33,163 bases of DNA from a virus. Where the stretch lies: the IMG/VR virus record IMGVR_UViG_3300027852_000030, positions 1 to 33,163 of that record. One strand, written 5' to 3'. The translations under genes were made by a program, and so were the position numbers. This document shows, one piece after another, positions 21,762 to 31,233 of the stretch; positions within the stretch are counted from its first letter, which is position 1; each line of letters opens with the position of its first letter. The notes under the pieces are model-generated. The model was not told the DNA's origin. It ran no database searches and saw nothing but the letters and a program-made list of their open reading frames with translations.

Positions 21762-23398
21762 GTATAGATAGAAGAACAACTAGTTTAGGCGGCTTTTCTC
21801 AGGTAGATCCTACACTTGCGAAAGTTCAAGCTCAGGTTCTGGGCCAAGTTAGCGATGACTTGACTAAAACTAATGAGTTTCTACAAGGCAAGGCACTTCA
21901 ATTAGCTAAAGAAGAGTTTAATGTTACGGCTAGTCAAAGAGTTAGAGAAATCTATACTAAAGACGCAGCAAACCCTGCTTTAGTTCAATCAAATATAAAA
22001 GAATATAGAAAAAACTATATGAAAAAAGTACCTTCTGCTATAAGTTCAGAGGTTAATGGTTTGTTTACAAGTCTAAATGATAAATATATTACTAAGGCAA
22101 AAGACAATCAAGTAGCTATAGTTAATAATCAAGCTGAATTTTTAACAGCTAGAAAAGAAAATGAAGTAGAAGCTAATACTATCGAGCTTACTAGCGGATT
22201 ATTTGGAGAGGGATTAGCTCAGTCTTCATCATTTAAAAATGCTTTAGATGGGATAAATACAGTTCATGAAATGTATGCTACGCTAGGAGAAGATGGAAAA
22301 CCTCTATATACTCCTGAACAAAGAATAGCGGCCGAAGAAGATTTTGCTTTCAATGTTCTTAAGAGTTCAGCTGTAACCGCTCTTAGAAATAGTCCTAATA
22401 AACTAGCTACTATAAGAAAGATTAGAAACAACGAGTTTATTATTCCTGCTATTGAAGGAGTAACAACTGAGGAAACTAAGTTAGATATATTCTTACCAGT
22501 AGATAGATTAACAGAATTAGGTAAATCTTTAACAACAGAGCTAAATAATGAGTTTAAATTATCTGATAATGAGAAAAAAATGAAGGAAAAAGAAGATACT
22601 TTAAAATCCTTCGAGTTCGAAAATGGCTTTTTCCAAGCTATGGAGACTGGAACTAAGAAGACATCTGCGGAATTAGACGAGGCTAAACCTTATTTAACAA
22701 CAGATCAGTTCGTTGAAATGAAGGTTTTAACCGATACTATAGCTCCTGATGCTAGTAACGAGCAAACTATAAATAGATTAAGACTTAAGGCCAATAACGG
22801 AGAAGATATAGAAGAAGAGTTATTAAATGGTTACTTCCAAAGGGAGGTAAGTGATGAGGATTATGTAAATCTAAGAAATAGAGAACAATCTATAAATAAC
22901 AAACCTATAACTCCAGTAGAGAACTCTAAGCAAGTATTCGGCCAAATGAAGGGATCTTTTGTAAATCCTATGACTGGGGCCTTTAATAAAATAGAGGATT
23001 CTGTAAGTATAGCTAAGGCTACTACTACATTTAACGATATTCATAGAGAATTACAACTTAACGGACAGGTTATAAACAACCAAGAGGGCTATGATATAGC
23101 TCTATACTCTATAGCTAGTAACCTACCTCCAAGAGAGGCAGCTAAATTCGGTATTAAAATTGGAGAGCCTAAGACAGAAACAACTAAAAACGCTGACGGA
23201 ACGGTTAGAGTGAAGAAAGTTTACCCTAAAGTTAACGTTAGTCAAGCTATATTTGATACAAGAAAAGTCGATTTAGTAAAAAAATACAGTAAAAAGTTGA
23301 ATACTACGAACAAAGATATTATACTAACAAATGAGCAATTCAAGATTGAATCAGATCAACTACTTAACTTTTATGGGATGTTTGACAAATGGGACTAG
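21758..23398 (+). CDS. Internal virion protein, gp15-like
   Basis: A 546-aa protein, mostly helical and highly charged, starting MSIDRRTTSLGGFSQVDPTLAKVQAQVLGQVSDDLTKTNEFLQGKALQLA. The position (second of three between the nozzle and tail-fibre genes) and the style match T7 gp15-like ejection proteins of the periplasmic channel. It overlaps its neighbours by 4 and 10 bp. Confidence 0.72.
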   Translation: MSIDRRTTSLGGFSQVDPTLAKVQAQVLGQVSDDLTKTNEFLQGKALQLAKEEFNVTASQRVREIYTKDAANPALVQSNIKEYRKNYMKKVPSAISSEVNGLFTSLNDKYITKAKDNQVAIVNNQAEFLTARKENEVEANTIELTSGLFGEGLAQSSSFKNALDGINTVHEMYATLGEDGKPLYTPEQRIAAEEDFAFNVLKSSAVTALRNSPNKLATIRKIRNNEFIIPAIEGVTTEETKLDIFLPVDRLTELGKSLTTELNNEFKLSDNEKKMKEKEDTLKSFEFENGFFQAMETGTKKTSAELDEAKPYLTTDQFVEMKVLTDTIAPDASNEQTINRLRLKANNGEDIEEELLNGYFQREVSDEDYVNLRNREQSINNKPITPVENSKQVFGQMKGSFVNPMTGAFNKIEDSVSIAKATTTFNDIHRELQLNGQVINNQEGYDIALYSIASNLPPREAAKFGIKIGEPKTETTKNADGTVRVKKVYPKVNVSQAIFDTRKVDLVKKYSKKLNTTNKDIILTNEQFKIESDQLLNFYGMFDKWD

Positions 23399-26300
23399 AA
23401 AATGATTATACACAGGCTATAAGCCAATTAGAAACAACCGAATTAGATCAAAACTTTTTCGCAGATAAGCCTAATGAAGAGTTCGGTTTAGAATCCGCTC
23501 AGGAAGAAACTCTAAAAGAAGAGGCCTTACCAGTTGAAGAAACTCAAGAAGATGTTTTTAAACAACCAGATTTTGAGCCTGAGGAAGGATTAACTCCTCC
23601 AGGAGAGAGTAAAGCTAGTAAAGTAGGTAAAGATATAACTAGGGGTCTTGTAGAAGCACCTCAAGCTATTGTAAAGGGAATTACTGAAGCAGGTAATGAA
23701 ATGATAAATATAGCTGATACTATAGGATTTAATATAGTAAAAGGGTTAACCCCTAAGTCTCTAGAAAAACATTTACCAGACCCTAAGGCAAATAAAGATT
23801 TGGTTCTAAAATTATTTAAGGATACCGCTTTAACTCCTGAGTTAGAATCTACTACAGGGGAGCTAATAAGTAACGTATCTCAATTCATGACAGGTATGGC
23901 GGTATTACCTGCAGGAAAAGCAATAAAAGGAAGTAAAATAGCCTTTAATCTAGGTAAAGCTGCATTAGCGGATATGATAGCTTTCGGAGAAAACGAAGAT
24001 AGACTTTCAGATATGCTTAATCAAGTAGTTCCTGACGGATCTATGGCTAAAGAGTTTACTAATTGGATGGCTGGAGACGAAGACGATGGCTTTATAGAAG
24101 GTAAATTTAAACAAGGTCTAGAGGGTATCATGCTAGACGGAGGTATTCAGCTATTAAGTAAAACTGCTAAAATGCTTAGACACGCTAAAAAATCTATTCC
24201 ATCGCAGGCAGCTAGGGTAGTACCTACAGGAGGACAAGCCTTAGAAGCAGGTGTTGAAAAGAAAGCCTTTAATATTATAGGAGACTTAGAAAGTCCTGAT
24301 TTAATTATTAAGAAAAAGTTAAAACAGGCAGCAGGAGAGGTTCAAGATCCTAAACTTGTAGGCCCTAAGGAAGAAATAGCAATTAACTTTGCTAAAATAG
24401 ATTCTCCTGAGAACGTTAAAAACGCAATGCAAGAGTTTGCGAATGTAAACGCTACTACTATTAAGAAGGCGGCTCGAGGAGTTGTAACGGATGAAGATGC
24501 TATATTAAAAGGAAACTCTCAAGAAGCCTTTACTGATCTATTACAAAGAAGAGCAGGACAACCTCTAAACAAAGAACAGACAGTAGGAGCTAGAATGTTT
24601 TATAACGCTACTACAGAGAAACTTATGGAAACTGCTGAGATAGCGGCCAAGTTTCCTGAAGATACGGCAGCTCAATATAACTTTAGAAAAATGTTAACAG
24701 TTCATCATGCAACTCAAAAAGAATTACTAGGAGCTAGGGCAGAAGCAGGTCGAGCATTACAAGCTTGGAATGTAGAGCTAGGAGTTCCTAAAGAAATGAG
24801 ATCACAAATAGATAGTATAGTTGCTCAAACTGGAGGTAATGATGTATCTGCGGGTTTAGCTCAATCTTTATTACAAGTAAGAGATAATCCTGACGCTATA
24901 GCCACTATAGTAAACGGAGGATGGAAAACTAGAGCCTTAGACGCGGTTATAGAATTAAGAACTTTCGGATTATTAACTTCAGGAAGAACTCACGTAAGAA
25001 ATACAGTATCAAACGCTACTATGAGCTTTAACGCAGTAAGCGATAGGTTCTTAGCTTCGGCTACTAACCCTGAAGCAGTATCTAGAACAGAGGCCTTCGT
25101 ATTCGCTAGAAATATGTTAAATTCATTTTCTGATGGTTGGAAAGCGGCTAAAGAAGGATTTAAAACAGGAACTCAAACAGGAAAAGCGGAATCTGGTTTT
25201 ATTAGGAGATCTTCTGCGGAAGTATTAGATCCTAATTCTAAATTACCTCAATTCTTTAGAACAGGACTAGACGCCTATTCTAGCGGAATGGCTAAATTAT
25301 CCGTAAACGCTTTATCAGCGATGGATGGATTCTTTAATACTATTTTATTTAAAGCAGAAAAAAGTGCTTTATTAACAAGAAACGGATTAGCTAAAGGACT
25401 AAAAGGTAAAGATCTAGATAGATTTATTACTTTAGGACTTACTCAAGCAGACGAGGCTATAGACGCTTCAGCTAGACAGTATGCGTTAGTTAATACCTTT
25501 AATAACTCTCTAGATGGATGGGAAAAATCTTTACAGAGCTTAATAGGTAAAAATAAGTCTATGAAGTTCGTAGTTCCTTTTGTTAGAACTCCTATTAACG
25601 TATTTAATATGGGTTTAAAATCTTCTCCTCTAGCTCCTTTATATAGGACTTATAGAGACGATATAGCAGCAGGCGGAGCAAGAAAAGCCTTAGCTCGAGC
25701 TAGAATGTCAACAGGTACAGGTGTTTTATGGACAGCGGCCTCACTTTCAAGCGATGGAGTTATAACTGGAGCAGGGCCTCAAGATAGATCAATAAGACAA
25801 GCCTGGATGAGAAAAGGATGGAAGCCTTACTCTATTAAAGCAGGAGATAAATACTATTCTTATCAAGGAATGGAACCTTTAAGTACATTATTGGGCTTAG
25901 GAGCTACTATGACAGAAGGACTATTAGCCTTTGATATGTACGGTTTAGGCGAAGATGAAGAACAACAAATAGGCGACTTAATGGCCTCTTTACCTTTAGC
26001 GATGTCTCAAGAAGTATTTAATAAATCTTATCTAACAGGATTCTCTGACTTATTACAAGTTTTAGATCCAGCATTTAGCGGAGATGTATCAGCTCAAATG
26101 AAAAGAGTAGGTAGGTCTATGGCTACTTCGTTTATTCCTAATATAGAAAAAGACGCGAGAAAAGCATGGGACGAAAAAAGAAGATACGTAGTAGATTTAA
26201 CAGACGCATTTAAGGATTCTGCTCTAGGTTTATCTAAGACTTTACCTGTAAAAAGAGATATGTGGGGAGAAGAACTTACATATAGAGAAGGAAATAAACT

Positions 26301-26760
26301 AAGCGAAAGAATGCTACAGTTTGTTAATCCTTTTATTATATCTGCGGTTAACGAAAACCCTATAGACGAGGAGATAATTAGACTTAATGCAGGTGTAACT
26401 CGACCAGGCTATAAACAAAGCTTTACAAGAGGAGGCTTTTCTGCTAAAGTAGATTTAAAGGAAATGCCAGAAGTTTATTCAAGATTACTAGAATTATCAG
26501 GTAACGGCCTAAAAATGGAAGAGTTCGGAGGCTTAGGAGCTAAAGATTATTTAAACGCTCTAGTTACTGGTAAGGCTGACGAAAGCGAAGATTACTTTGA
26601 ATTACCTGACGAGTTTAAAGAAAAGTTCTTAGGTCAGATTGTAGATACTTATAAATCTATGGCTAAAAACCAAGTTTACGATGAGTTTCCGCAATTAAGA
26701 AACAAAGTAAATCAAGGTGTGCAAAAAAACTTTAACGAAGTACAGGAGATGTTGAAATGA
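23389..26760 (+). CDS. Large internal virion protein, gp16-like
   Basis: The largest gene: 1,123 aa. A disordered acidic N-terminus (residues 1-80) is followed by a glycine-spaced hydrophobic region (GLVEAPQAIVKGITEAGNEMI...) and long helical tracts. The C-terminal part has LPVKRDMWGEELTYREG and IISAVNENPIDEEIIRLNAG, which recur in large ejected proteins of podoviruses. I see no transglycosylase motif at the N-terminus, unlike T7 gp16. Start overlaps the gp15-like gene; stop overlaps the tail fibre by 4 bp. Confidence 0.75.
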   Translation: MGLENDYTQAISQLETTELDQNFFADKPNEEFGLESAQEETLKEEALPVEETQEDVFKQPDFEPEEGLTPPGESKASKVGKDITRGLVEAPQAIVKGITEAGNEMINIADTIGFNIVKGLTPKSLEKHLPDPKANKDLVLKLFKDTALTPELESTTGELISNVSQFMTGMAVLPAGKAIKGSKIAFNLGKAALADMIAFGENEDRLSDMLNQVVPDGSMAKEFTNWMAGDEDDGFIEGKFKQGLEGIMLDGGIQLLSKTAKMLRHAKKSIPSQAARVVPTGGQALEAGVEKKAFNIIGDLESPDLIIKKKLKQAAGEVQDPKLVGPKEEIAINFAKIDSPENVKNAMQEFANVNATTIKKAARGVVTDEDAILKGNSQEAFTDLLQRRAGQPLNKEQTVGARMFYNATTEKLMETAEIAAKFPEDTAAQYNFRKMLTVHHATQKELLGARAEAGRALQAWNVELGVPKEMRSQIDSIVAQTGGNDVSAGLAQSLLQVRDNPDAIATIVNGGWKTRALDAVIELRTFGLLTSGRTHVRNTVSNATMSFNAVSDRFLASATNPEAVSRTEAFVFARNMLNSFSDGWKAAKEGFKTGTQTGKAESGFIRRSSAEVLDPNSKLPQFFRTGLDAYSSGMAKLSVNALSAMDGFFNTILFKAEKSALLTRNGLAKGLKGKDLDRFITLGLTQADEAIDASARQYALVNTFNNSLDGWEKSLQSLIGKNKSMKFVVPFVRTPINVFNMGLKSSPLAPLYRTYRDDIAAGGARKALARARMSTGTGVLWTAASLSSDGVITGAGPQDRSIRQAWMRKGWKPYSIKAGDKYYSYQGMEPLSTLLGLGATMTEGLLAFDMYGLGEDEEQQIGDLMASLPLAMSQEVFNKSYLTGFSDLLQVLDPAFSGDVSAQMKRVGRSMATSFIPNIEKDARKAWDEKRRYVVDLTDAFKDSALGLSKTLPVKRDMWGEELTYREGNKLSERMLQFVNPFIISAVNENPIDEEIIRLNAGVTRPGYKQSFTRGGFSAKVDLKEMPEVYSRLLELSGNGLKMEEFGGLGAKDYLNALVTGKADESEDYFELPDEFKEKFLGQIVDTYKSMAKNQVYDEFPQLRNKVNQGVQKNFNEVQEMLK

Positions 26761-28118
26761 CAAGTATAAACATAGAACCAAACGATAGAAGAATAGAATA
26801 TACAGGAAATGTAAATACTGTATATGTTTACGATTTTCCTATAGCTAATAAAGAAGATATTACTGTAAATAAAAACGGTGTAGATTTAGTTCTAACTACA
26901 GATTATACAGTTCAAGACGTAGGAGTGGAAACAGGCGGAACCATTACGTTAGTTGTAGCTACTGCAGTAGAGGATGACTTAGTTCTATTCGGATCAGCCA
27001 TAGTTGAAAGAGTAGATCAGAACTTTCAACAAGCAGGAGACTTCTTCTCAATTACATTGAATGGACAATTAAACGCTCAGGTTGTATTTATACAAGAATT
27101 ATCTACTAGGGTAGATAGAAAATGGGGATTATCAGATAGTTCTACTTATTCAGGAAGCTTAGACTTCCCTGAAGCTGTTGCTGGACAATTATTAGGATGG
27201 AATGCTTCAGCAAACGCTTTAGAGAATAAAGACGTATCTAGTGGAGGACAATTACCTTCAGTAGCAGATACTTATATAAGGGCTAACGGTAGCGGACTTT
27301 ATGTGGCTAAGACGCCTTTAGAAGTTGCAACTGAGCTATTCTTATTAAAGAATACAAACAATTTAGCAGAAGGATCTTCTAATTTATATGACAAAACAGT
27401 AGTTTTAAATGCTGGTACTGGAATAGGAGTAAGTGGAACATATCCTAGTTTTACTATTACAAATACGTCTGTATTTGTTCAGAAATTAGAAGAATGGGAA
27501 ACGACAGGGTCTGTTCCTCAATGGGTAGATGCAACCACCCTTAGTATTCCAGCAGGTAAAGTTAGAAATTATGAAAACTCAGCAGACATTACAGTTCAAG
27601 CTAACGCTAGTGTTACAACATCAATGTCAGCTAATACACCATATTTTGTAAATGTTAATTCTAGTGGTGTAACAACAATAGAAACATCTATTGCAACTGG
27701 TACAAGCAGAACTTTATGGGCTTACAAAACAAACGCAAGCTCACAAATAAGAGAATTTATAAATACTGATTTAGGTGGATCAGGTATAATGACTATTTAT
27801 GCTAATTATGTAACAGATGTCTCTGGCACAACTACAGCTAAGACCTTAAGAAATATGTCGGTTCCTAGTGGGGCAGATGTCGAGCTTCTTGGTGTTGCTT
27901 TCTTATATACAGATGTGGCCTCTCCTAGAGATATGTTTATATATGATGGGAATGATAGTAAAATGTGGATTGGTGTTATCAACTCCAATGCTAGAAACTC
28001 AGACTCTAGTCTAACTGGGGTAAGAACTAGCACAGGAACAATATCAACAGAGGTAAGTGGATCAATAAAATCTATATTGGTTAGATTAAACGGCTATATT
28101 TATGGAAGGAAACAATAA
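26757..28118 (+). CDS. Tail fibre protein with T7 gp17-type N-terminus
   Basis: 453 aa. Residues 1-130 (NDRRIEYTGNVNTVYVYDFPIANKEDITV..., DFFSITLNGQLNAQVVFIQELSTRVDRK) are the phage T7 tail-fibre N-terminal domain that anchors the fibre to the tail. The rest has short repeats and beta-rich segments up to a distal domain rich in Ser, Thr and Val, which is the likely receptor-binding part. It overlaps the gp16-like gene by 4 bp and shares one base with the next gene. Confidence 0.9.
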   Translation: MTSINIEPNDRRIEYTGNVNTVYVYDFPIANKEDITVNKNGVDLVLTTDYTVQDVGVETGGTITLVVATAVEDDLVLFGSAIVERVDQNFQQAGDFFSITLNGQLNAQVVFIQELSTRVDRKWGLSDSSTYSGSLDFPEAVAGQLLGWNASANALENKDVSSGGQLPSVADTYIRANGSGLYVAKTPLEVATELFLLKNTNNLAEGSSNLYDKTVVLNAGTGIGVSGTYPSFTITNTSVFVQKLEEWETTGSVPQWVDATTLSIPAGKVRNYENSADITVQANASVTTSMSANTPYFVNVNSSGVTTIETSIATGTSRTLWAYKTNASSQIREFINTDLGGSGIMTIYANYVTDVSGTTTAKTLRNMSVPSGADVELLGVAFLYTDVASPRDMFIYDGNDSKMWIGVINSNARNSDSSLTGVRTSTGTISTEVSGSIKSILVRLNGYIYGRKQ

Positions 28119-28618
28119 TGGAATACAGAACAAAAGATGGAATAACTATCGAAGAGGCTCCTGACTTTGGAGAGGATTTTTACAGAGATGGCTATAGAGT
28201 TCCATCTTCAGGCGAGTTAAATAATTATATTTTAGGTAAGGCTAAGAAAAGTGCTTGCGATATATTACAGACAAACTATACAGAATATTGCGATCAAGGC
28301 TTGTCTTTTACATACGAAACGGTAGAATATACCATAAGCAATACAGAGAAAACTAGTAATGAAATAAATAAAAAGATTACTAACGTTGCTTTAGATATAG
28401 ATGATAGTTTTGATTGGACTATGGACTTACCTAGAACAAAGATAACTTTTGCCGATAAGGCGAGCTGTTTAGTATTCATAAAGGCGGTGCAGGCGGTAAT
28501 AGCTTCTAATGAAACCCTATTAAGAGATAAAAAGACGGATATTGATAATTATGATCTATCTCAAGTAGAGACGTTTATTGCAACTCCGAATTATCCTACT
28601 TATGGAAGGACTGTATAA
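28118..28618 (+). CDS. DUF4376-like protein next to tail fibre (166 aa)
   Basis: Residues about 40-150 (NNYILGKAKKSACDILQTNYTEYCDQGLSFTYETVEYTISNTEKTSNEINKKI... and FADKASCLVFIKAVQAVIASNETLLRDKKTDIDNYD) show the pattern of DUF4376-type domains found in tail-fibre accessory and assembly proteins. It probably helps fold, attach or decorate the fibre. It shares one base with both neighbours. Confidence 0.6.
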   Translation: MEYRTKDGITIEEAPDFGEDFYRDGYRVPSSGELNNYILGKAKKSACDILQTNYTEYCDQGLSFTYETVEYTISNTEKTSNEINKKITNVALDIDDSFDWTMDLPRTKITFADKASCLVFIKAVQAVIASNETLLRDKKTDIDNYDLSQVETFIATPNYPTYGRTV

Positions 28619-28791
28619 TGCCTAGAAAAGGAAAAGTATCTTTAATAACTAAGACCAAGAAAGAGCTTGAAGAAGAAAAGCGCTTAGAAGAGGAACGCCT
28701 AGAGAAAGAGGCTATAAAATTAGCGGGATTTAGAAACAATAAACATCGAGGCGGTCATGTATTAGTTAAAAAACCAAGAGGAACAGGGTAA
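28618..28791 (+). CDS. Small basic/charged protein (57 aa)
   Basis: A short ORF is precisely framed by TAATG overlaps on both sides. It encodes MPRKGKVSLITKTKKELEEEKRLEEERLEKEAIKLAG, a single charged helix, then NKHRGGHVLVKKPRGTG. It may be a small virion or chaperone-type protein of the fibre cluster. Function unknown. Confidence 0.6.
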   Translation: MPRKGKVSLITKTKKELEEEKRLEEERLEKEAIKLAGFRNNKHRGGHVLVKKPRGTG

Positions 28792-29501
28792 TGATTTTAA
28801 TTTTATCAGTTATATTTTTAGATATATTAACATTTTATACAGATAATGTGTTTTTAACTGATACTTATTTACAGGTTCAATTAGCACTAATAGCTTACTT
28901 CGCATGGTTATGGTTAAAAAATCAAGATATAGCTAAAAGAAGTATATTTGCTCTTTTAACTCTTCATATTATTTTTGTAGCTTTGGTAGATTGGAGTATA
29001 ACTTATATGTGTCCTATGGCATTTTGGGCTTATAACATAGGGTTGCTCCTTATAGGTATATACTTATCACATAAAAGAATACTTAGGGGACATAGTATAA
29101 GTAAAAAAAATATAAATCTTATATTCCATATTCCAGTTAATTTACAGCAAACGACTATTAGTTTACCTTCAGAGCCAGTAGCAAGTTTTGGGATGATAGT
29201 TGGTAATAAACTATTCCAGGCTAGATACGATAAATCTACAATTCAAGAACTAGAATATAACGTTACTGATATAGAGAGAAAGTACGTAGTAATAGACACA
29301 GGATATCCTATAAGTATTATAACTCAGAATGATATTGATATACTATTAAAACAAAAAGCTAGACAATTAAAGACTTTAGGGTTAAGATTAAACTGTTTAA
29401 GGAGTTTTAGACATATTCTAAACAAATTAGAAGGTTTTGAGTATGAAGGGGAATTATTACCAACCTGGTATTTAAAGAAAATTATGAAGGAAAAAAAATG
29501 A
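28791..29501 (+). CDS. Polytopic membrane protein with soluble C-terminal domain (236 aa)
   Basis: Residues 1-95 contain about four hydrophobic segments (ILILSVIFLDILTFY, LQVQLALIAYFAWLWL, IFALLTLHIIFVALV, AFWAYNIGLLLIGIYL). The remainder is a soluble domain that ends with YVVIDTGYPISIIT and NCLRSFRHILNKLEGFEYEGELLPTWYLKKIM, a Cys-started helix pattern like that in the 13930 protein. Candidate roles are superinfection exclusion, entry or lysis timing. None is shown. Confidence 0.65.
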   Translation: MILILSVIFLDILTFYTDNVFLTDTYLQVQLALIAYFAWLWLKNQDIAKRSIFALLTLHIIFVALVDWSITYMCPMAFWAYNIGLLLIGIYLSHKRILRGHSISKKNINLIFHIPVNLQQTTISLPSEPVASFGMIVGNKLFQARYDKSTIQELEYNVTDIERKYVVIDTGYPISIITQNDIDILLKQKARQLKTLGLRLNCLRSFRHILNKLEGFEYEGELLPTWYLKKIMKEKK

Positions 29502-29710
29502 AGCACACAATGATAACACCAAAAGACGCGGTTATAATACCAGTAGGTTTTACAGCTCCAGCTTGGACAGCCCAAGTAAATACTTATTTAGGGGTTCTTA
29601 TAACAATATTAACATTTTTTTATGTACTATTTAAGGCTGTAGATGCTTATTATCAATGGAGACATAGATGGGAAATTAGGAAAACACAGAAAAAAGGAGA
29701 AACATCATGA
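29498..29710 (+). CDS. Small single-pass membrane protein, holin-like candidate (70 aa)
   Basis: Residues 29-52 (YLGVLITILTFFYVLFKAVDAYY) form one membrane segment, followed by a basic tail YQWRHRWEIRKTQKKGETS. Size and tail would suit a class III-like holin or an anti-holin/lysis accessory, and the lysis cassette is about 1 kb downstream. The better holin candidate is at 30641. Overlaps both neighbours by 4 bp. Confidence 0.55.
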   Translation: MKHTMITPKDAVIIPVGFTAPAWTAQVNTYLGVLITILTFFYVLFKAVDAYYQWRHRWEIRKTQKKGETS

Positions 29711-30570
29711 GTTTAGACACAAGAATTACGGACGTAAAAGAAGATGCTTCTGTTGATGCAGGGAATGTAGCAACCGTAGAAAACAACGCTCTAAATGTTA
29801 GTATAAACGGAGTGGTACCAGAAGCTAATGGAGCGTTACCAGTAAATGTACAAGATCAACATACAAGAGCTTTAGATTTAAAGTTCTTAAATGCTGATCC
29901 TAATAATTTTACAACATTAACAGCAGACGCTTCAATAGGAGATATAGTAATATCTGTTACCCAAACAACTGGTATGATAGTAGGTGCTACTATAGGTCTA
30001 ACTAATCCTAGTGGCATTTTCTATTTTGGAGAGGTTGTTTCTATTGATACCTTAGATGTAACGCTCGACACGCCTATTGATAATGACTTTCCTTCTGTTA
30101 GTTCAAACGTAATAGTCGCAGATTCTCATTTAAATAAACTTGGAACTTTAGCAGATCCTGTAATCTTTCAAATAGGTGGAGTAGGCGTTGGTACTGGAGT
30201 TGAAATTGATATAACTAGAATAATGGGTAATATATCAGATGGCTCTGCAATGGACGATGGAAAGTTTGGGGGCTTAGATAAGCTCGATAACGGTTGTATT
30301 TTAAGGCATGTAAACGGTACAACTCAAAATATATGGACTGTAAAATCCAATGGAGATATTGCTCTAATTTGCTTTGATGCTCAATATACTACAAAAGCTC
30401 CATCTGGAGAGAATGGTTATAGATTTAGAAATACCTACGCAGGACAGTCTAAGCATGGTGTAACAATAAGACTAGAGCCTGGAGATACTTTAGAGTTGTT
30501 AGTTCAAGATGATTTAACTGATTTAACAGACTTTCAAATGATGGCTCAGGGGCATGTCGTTACAGATTAA
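29707..30570 (+). CDS. Predicted virion/receptor-interacting protein (287 aa)
   Basis: The protein is beta-rich, with few Cys and many Thr, Val, Gly and Asp: NNFTTLTADASIGDIVISVTQTTGMIVGATIGL... and GVEIDITRIMGNISDGSAMDDGKFGGLDKLDNGCILRHVNG. Related-looking proteins sit near tail fibres in other marine-type podoviruses and are often virion components. It lies last in the structural operon, before the lysis promoter. A distal fibre or tip protein is the best guess. Confidence 0.6.
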   Translation: MSLDTRITDVKEDASVDAGNVATVENNALNVSINGVVPEANGALPVNVQDQHTRALDLKFLNADPNNFTTLTADASIGDIVISVTQTTGMIVGATIGLTNPSGIFYFGEVVSIDTLDVTLDTPIDNDFPSVSSNVIVADSHLNKLGTLADPVIFQIGGVGVGTGVEIDITRIMGNISDGSAMDDGKFGGLDKLDNGCILRHVNGTTQNIWTVKSNGDIALICFDAQYTTKAPSGENGYRFRNTYAGQSKHGVTIRLEPGDTLELLVQDDLTDLTDFQMMAQGHVVTD

Positions 30571-30572
30571 AC

Positions 30573-30601
30573 TTGACAACTAAATTAAAATTGTTTTATA
30601 C
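30573..30601 (+). promoter_or_regulatory. Promoter for the lysis cassette
   Basis: Consensus TTGACA (30573-30578), 17-bp spacer and TTATAC (30596-30601). It starts 2 bp after the previous stop and lies 40 bp ahead of the holin-like gene, so lysis genes can be timed apart from tail genes. Confidence 0.6.
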
Positions 30602-30640
30602 CATATTATATTCGAAATTTAAACAATAAGGGAAAGACTT

Positions 30641-30895
30641 GTGGAAAAAATTAAAAAAATATTAAGTACAATCATTAAAAAGACAGATAAAATGATTTGC
30701 GATGATGACGGAAACACTAGTTCTAAAAGAATTATAGGAGTTATTATTTTTATATTATCAGTTCCAACTGCTTTTTGGGTATTATGGTATGATGTTCAAA
30801 TAACAAATAACCAAACTCAAATTTTATCAGGTTTAATTGTTGCAGGTGGTGGAATGATTGGACTTGGAACTGCAATAGAAAAGTTTAGGAGATAA
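30641..30895 (+). CDS. Holin-like protein with two membrane segments (84 aa)
   Basis: I read this from a GTG at 30641, which has AAGGGAAAG at the right distance; the first in-frame ATG is much later. After a basic N-terminus (EKIKKILSTIIKKTDK) come two hydrophobic helices, IIGVIIFILSVPTAFWVLWY (31-50) and ILSGLIVAGGGMIGLGTAI (61-79). A two-helix small protein directly before spanins and lysozyme fits a class II holin, which opens the inner membrane for the lysozyme. Confidence 0.7.
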   Translation: MEKIKKILSTIIKKTDKMICDDDGNTSSKRIIGVIIFILSVPTAFWVLWYDVQITNNQTQILSGLIVAGGGMIGLGTAIEKFRR

Positions 30896-30896
30896 T

Positions 30897-31109
30897 ATGT
30901 GGATATTAAAATTAAAAACAAAATTATATATTGCAGGTGCTTTTATAGTTGGAATGTTAGCATTACTTTATAAGGCATATATAGCAGGTGGTAAAAGGGT
31001 TAAAACTGAAGCCTTAGAAGAAAGGGTTAAATATGACAAAAAAAAGAATGATACTCTTGCTGATGATACTGACATTGACAAGTTGCACAAAGCTAATAAA
31101 CTTAAATGA
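30897..31109 (+). CDS. i-spanin (Rz-like), short
   Basis: One N-terminal membrane helix (LYIAGAFIVGMLALLYKAYIAG, around 10-31) is followed by a short charged helix VKTEALEERVKYDKKKNDTLADDTD. It is short for an Rz protein (70 aa) but has the right topology. The decisive point is that the o-spanin-like lipoprotein gene begins inside it in another frame, as in Rz/Rz1 pairs. Starts 1 bp after the holin-like gene. Confidence 0.65.
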   Translation: MWILKLKTKLYIAGAFIVGMLALLYKAYIAGGKRVKTEALEERVKYDKKKNDTLADDTDIDKLHKANKLK

Positions 31110-31233
31110 AGATGAGGTTATTATGAGGTGTGATGAGATAATATGCTCCACAACTGAGAGAGAATCTTATGAACCATATAATTATGACAAGGCCGAAAAA
31201 CAAATTAAAATGTGTAGGGATAACTGCAAATGA
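31033..31233 (+). CDS. o-spanin (Rz1-like lipoprotein)
   Basis: 66 aa. MTKKRMILLLMILTLTSC is a lipoprotein signal peptide with lipobox LTSC, lipidated Cys at 18. The mature part is short and polar with four further Cys. The first 77 bp overlap the i-spanin gene out of frame. Together the two would bridge the periplasm and fuse outer to inner membrane at the last step of lysis. Confidence 0.7.
   Translation: MTKKRMILLLMILTLTSCTKLINLNEDEVIMRCDEIICSTTERESYEPYNYDKAEKQIKMCRDNCK

Noticed and set aside
27806-29575. Further reverse-strand ORFs inside the tail-fibre, DUF4376-like and membrane-protein genes
   Set aside because: All are short shadows of + strand coding sequence with low-complexity products.
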